From Candidatus Altarchaeales archaeon (GTDB taxonomy: Archaea; Altiarchaeota; Altiarchaeia; IMC4; SCGC-AAA252-I15), in NCBI GenBank assembly GCA_016867655.1, contig VGJA01000078.1:1-5385 (forward strand): a stretch of DNA of 5,385 nt. Reading direction: 5' to 3'. Positions 5,309 through 5,385 of this stretch are shown in pieces; position 1 is the stretch's first letter; each line of letters starts with the position of its first letter. Below the pieces are notes generated by a model. The model was not told the DNA's origin. It made no database searches and was given only the letters and a program-made list of their open reading frames with translations. Position numbers and translations under genes: made by a program.

Positions 5309-5380
5309 GCGCACCCTACAAGAATACTAGGAACACAGCTCAAGAATAAAGCTCATGAACGCAATTCATGACGGGTGCGC
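5309..5380 (+). ncRNA. Candidate small structured RNA closed by an 8-bp GC-rich stem
   Basis: GCGCACCC (5309-5316) pairs perfectly with GGGTGCGC (5373-5380), enclosing 56 nt. Inside, TCATGAA (5353-5359) pairs perfectly with TTCATGA (5365-5371) around a 5-nt CGCAA loop, one base from the closing stem. A weaker AGCT/AGCT pairing (5337-5340 with 5350-5353) competes with it for one base. The 8-mer CAAGAATA occurs twice (5319-5326, 5341-5348) in the otherwise unpaired parts. The element is much richer in GC at its base than its surroundings and has a TATA-like box at the right distance upstream. The 72-nt span resembles a tRNA in size, but the T-loop and D-loop signatures are absent on both strands. 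It could instead be a structured leader of a gene beyond the right edge, or a DNA-level inverted repeat. The strand is inferred from the promoter only. Confidence 0.35.
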
Positions 5381-5385
5381 TAAAA

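Noticed and set aside
5307..5330. A short leaderless ORF starting with ATG at 5307
   Set aside because: It reaches a stop (TAG) after seven codons and overlaps the paired stem, so it is more likely chance than a leader peptide.
5309..5380. A tRNA gene of 72 nt with acceptor stem GCGCACC/GGTGCGC
   Set aside because: Only the outer stem fits. On neither strand is there a T at position 8, a GG in a D loop closed by a D stem, or a GTTC-type T loop with a 5-bp stem at the correct place.

Overview
The window looks archaeal. Its one confidently identified enzyme is a 414-residue S-adenosylhomocysteine hydrolase of the short archaeal/Thermotoga type. AT-rich boxes resembling archaeal TATA elements lie about 28-34 bases upstream of several start codons, and no start codon has a convincing Shine-Dalgarno sequence. 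Together with tight gene packing and several small orphan proteins, this suggests a compact, possibly DPANN-type, archaeal genome. The lineage is an inference and cannot be settled from this sequence alone.

Layout, left to right. (1) Positions 1-1023, plus strand: an unrecognised 252-aa protein with a possible C-terminal winged helix, open to the left edge, followed 5 nt later by an unrecognised 83-aa protein. (2) Positions 1026-1520, minus strand: a GNAT acetyltransferase, tail to tail with the 83-aa gene. (3) Positions 1521-1556: a 36-nt divergent intergenic region with two interleaved TATA-like boxes. (4) Positions 1557-3144, plus strand: a 100-aa basic, probable winged-helix protein, then the SAH hydrolase gene behind its own TATA-like box. 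(5) Positions 3146-5194, minus strand: a two-gene unit, with a 229-aa orphan first and a 444-aa protein second. The 444-aa protein carries a spaced set of residues resembling the pseudokinase-fold AMP-transferase SelO (YdiU). It meets the SAH hydrolase gene tail to tail with a 1-nt gap. (6) Positions 5195-5385: divergent TATA-like boxes and a 72-nt segment closed by a perfect 8-bp GC-rich stem, possibly a small structured RNA.

How the genes may fit together: the SAH hydrolase removes the by-product of SAM-dependent methylation, and the small DNA-binding-like protein just upstream is a candidate local regulator. The exact 9-mer CATTAATAA lies on both sides of that small gene. The 229-aa/444-aa pair looks like a two-protein module of unknown function. 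The SelO-like reading of the larger member, in which the usual catalytic-base position is Trp, is the most interesting hypothesis here. No CRISPR array, transposase or canonical tRNA or rRNA gene was seen.
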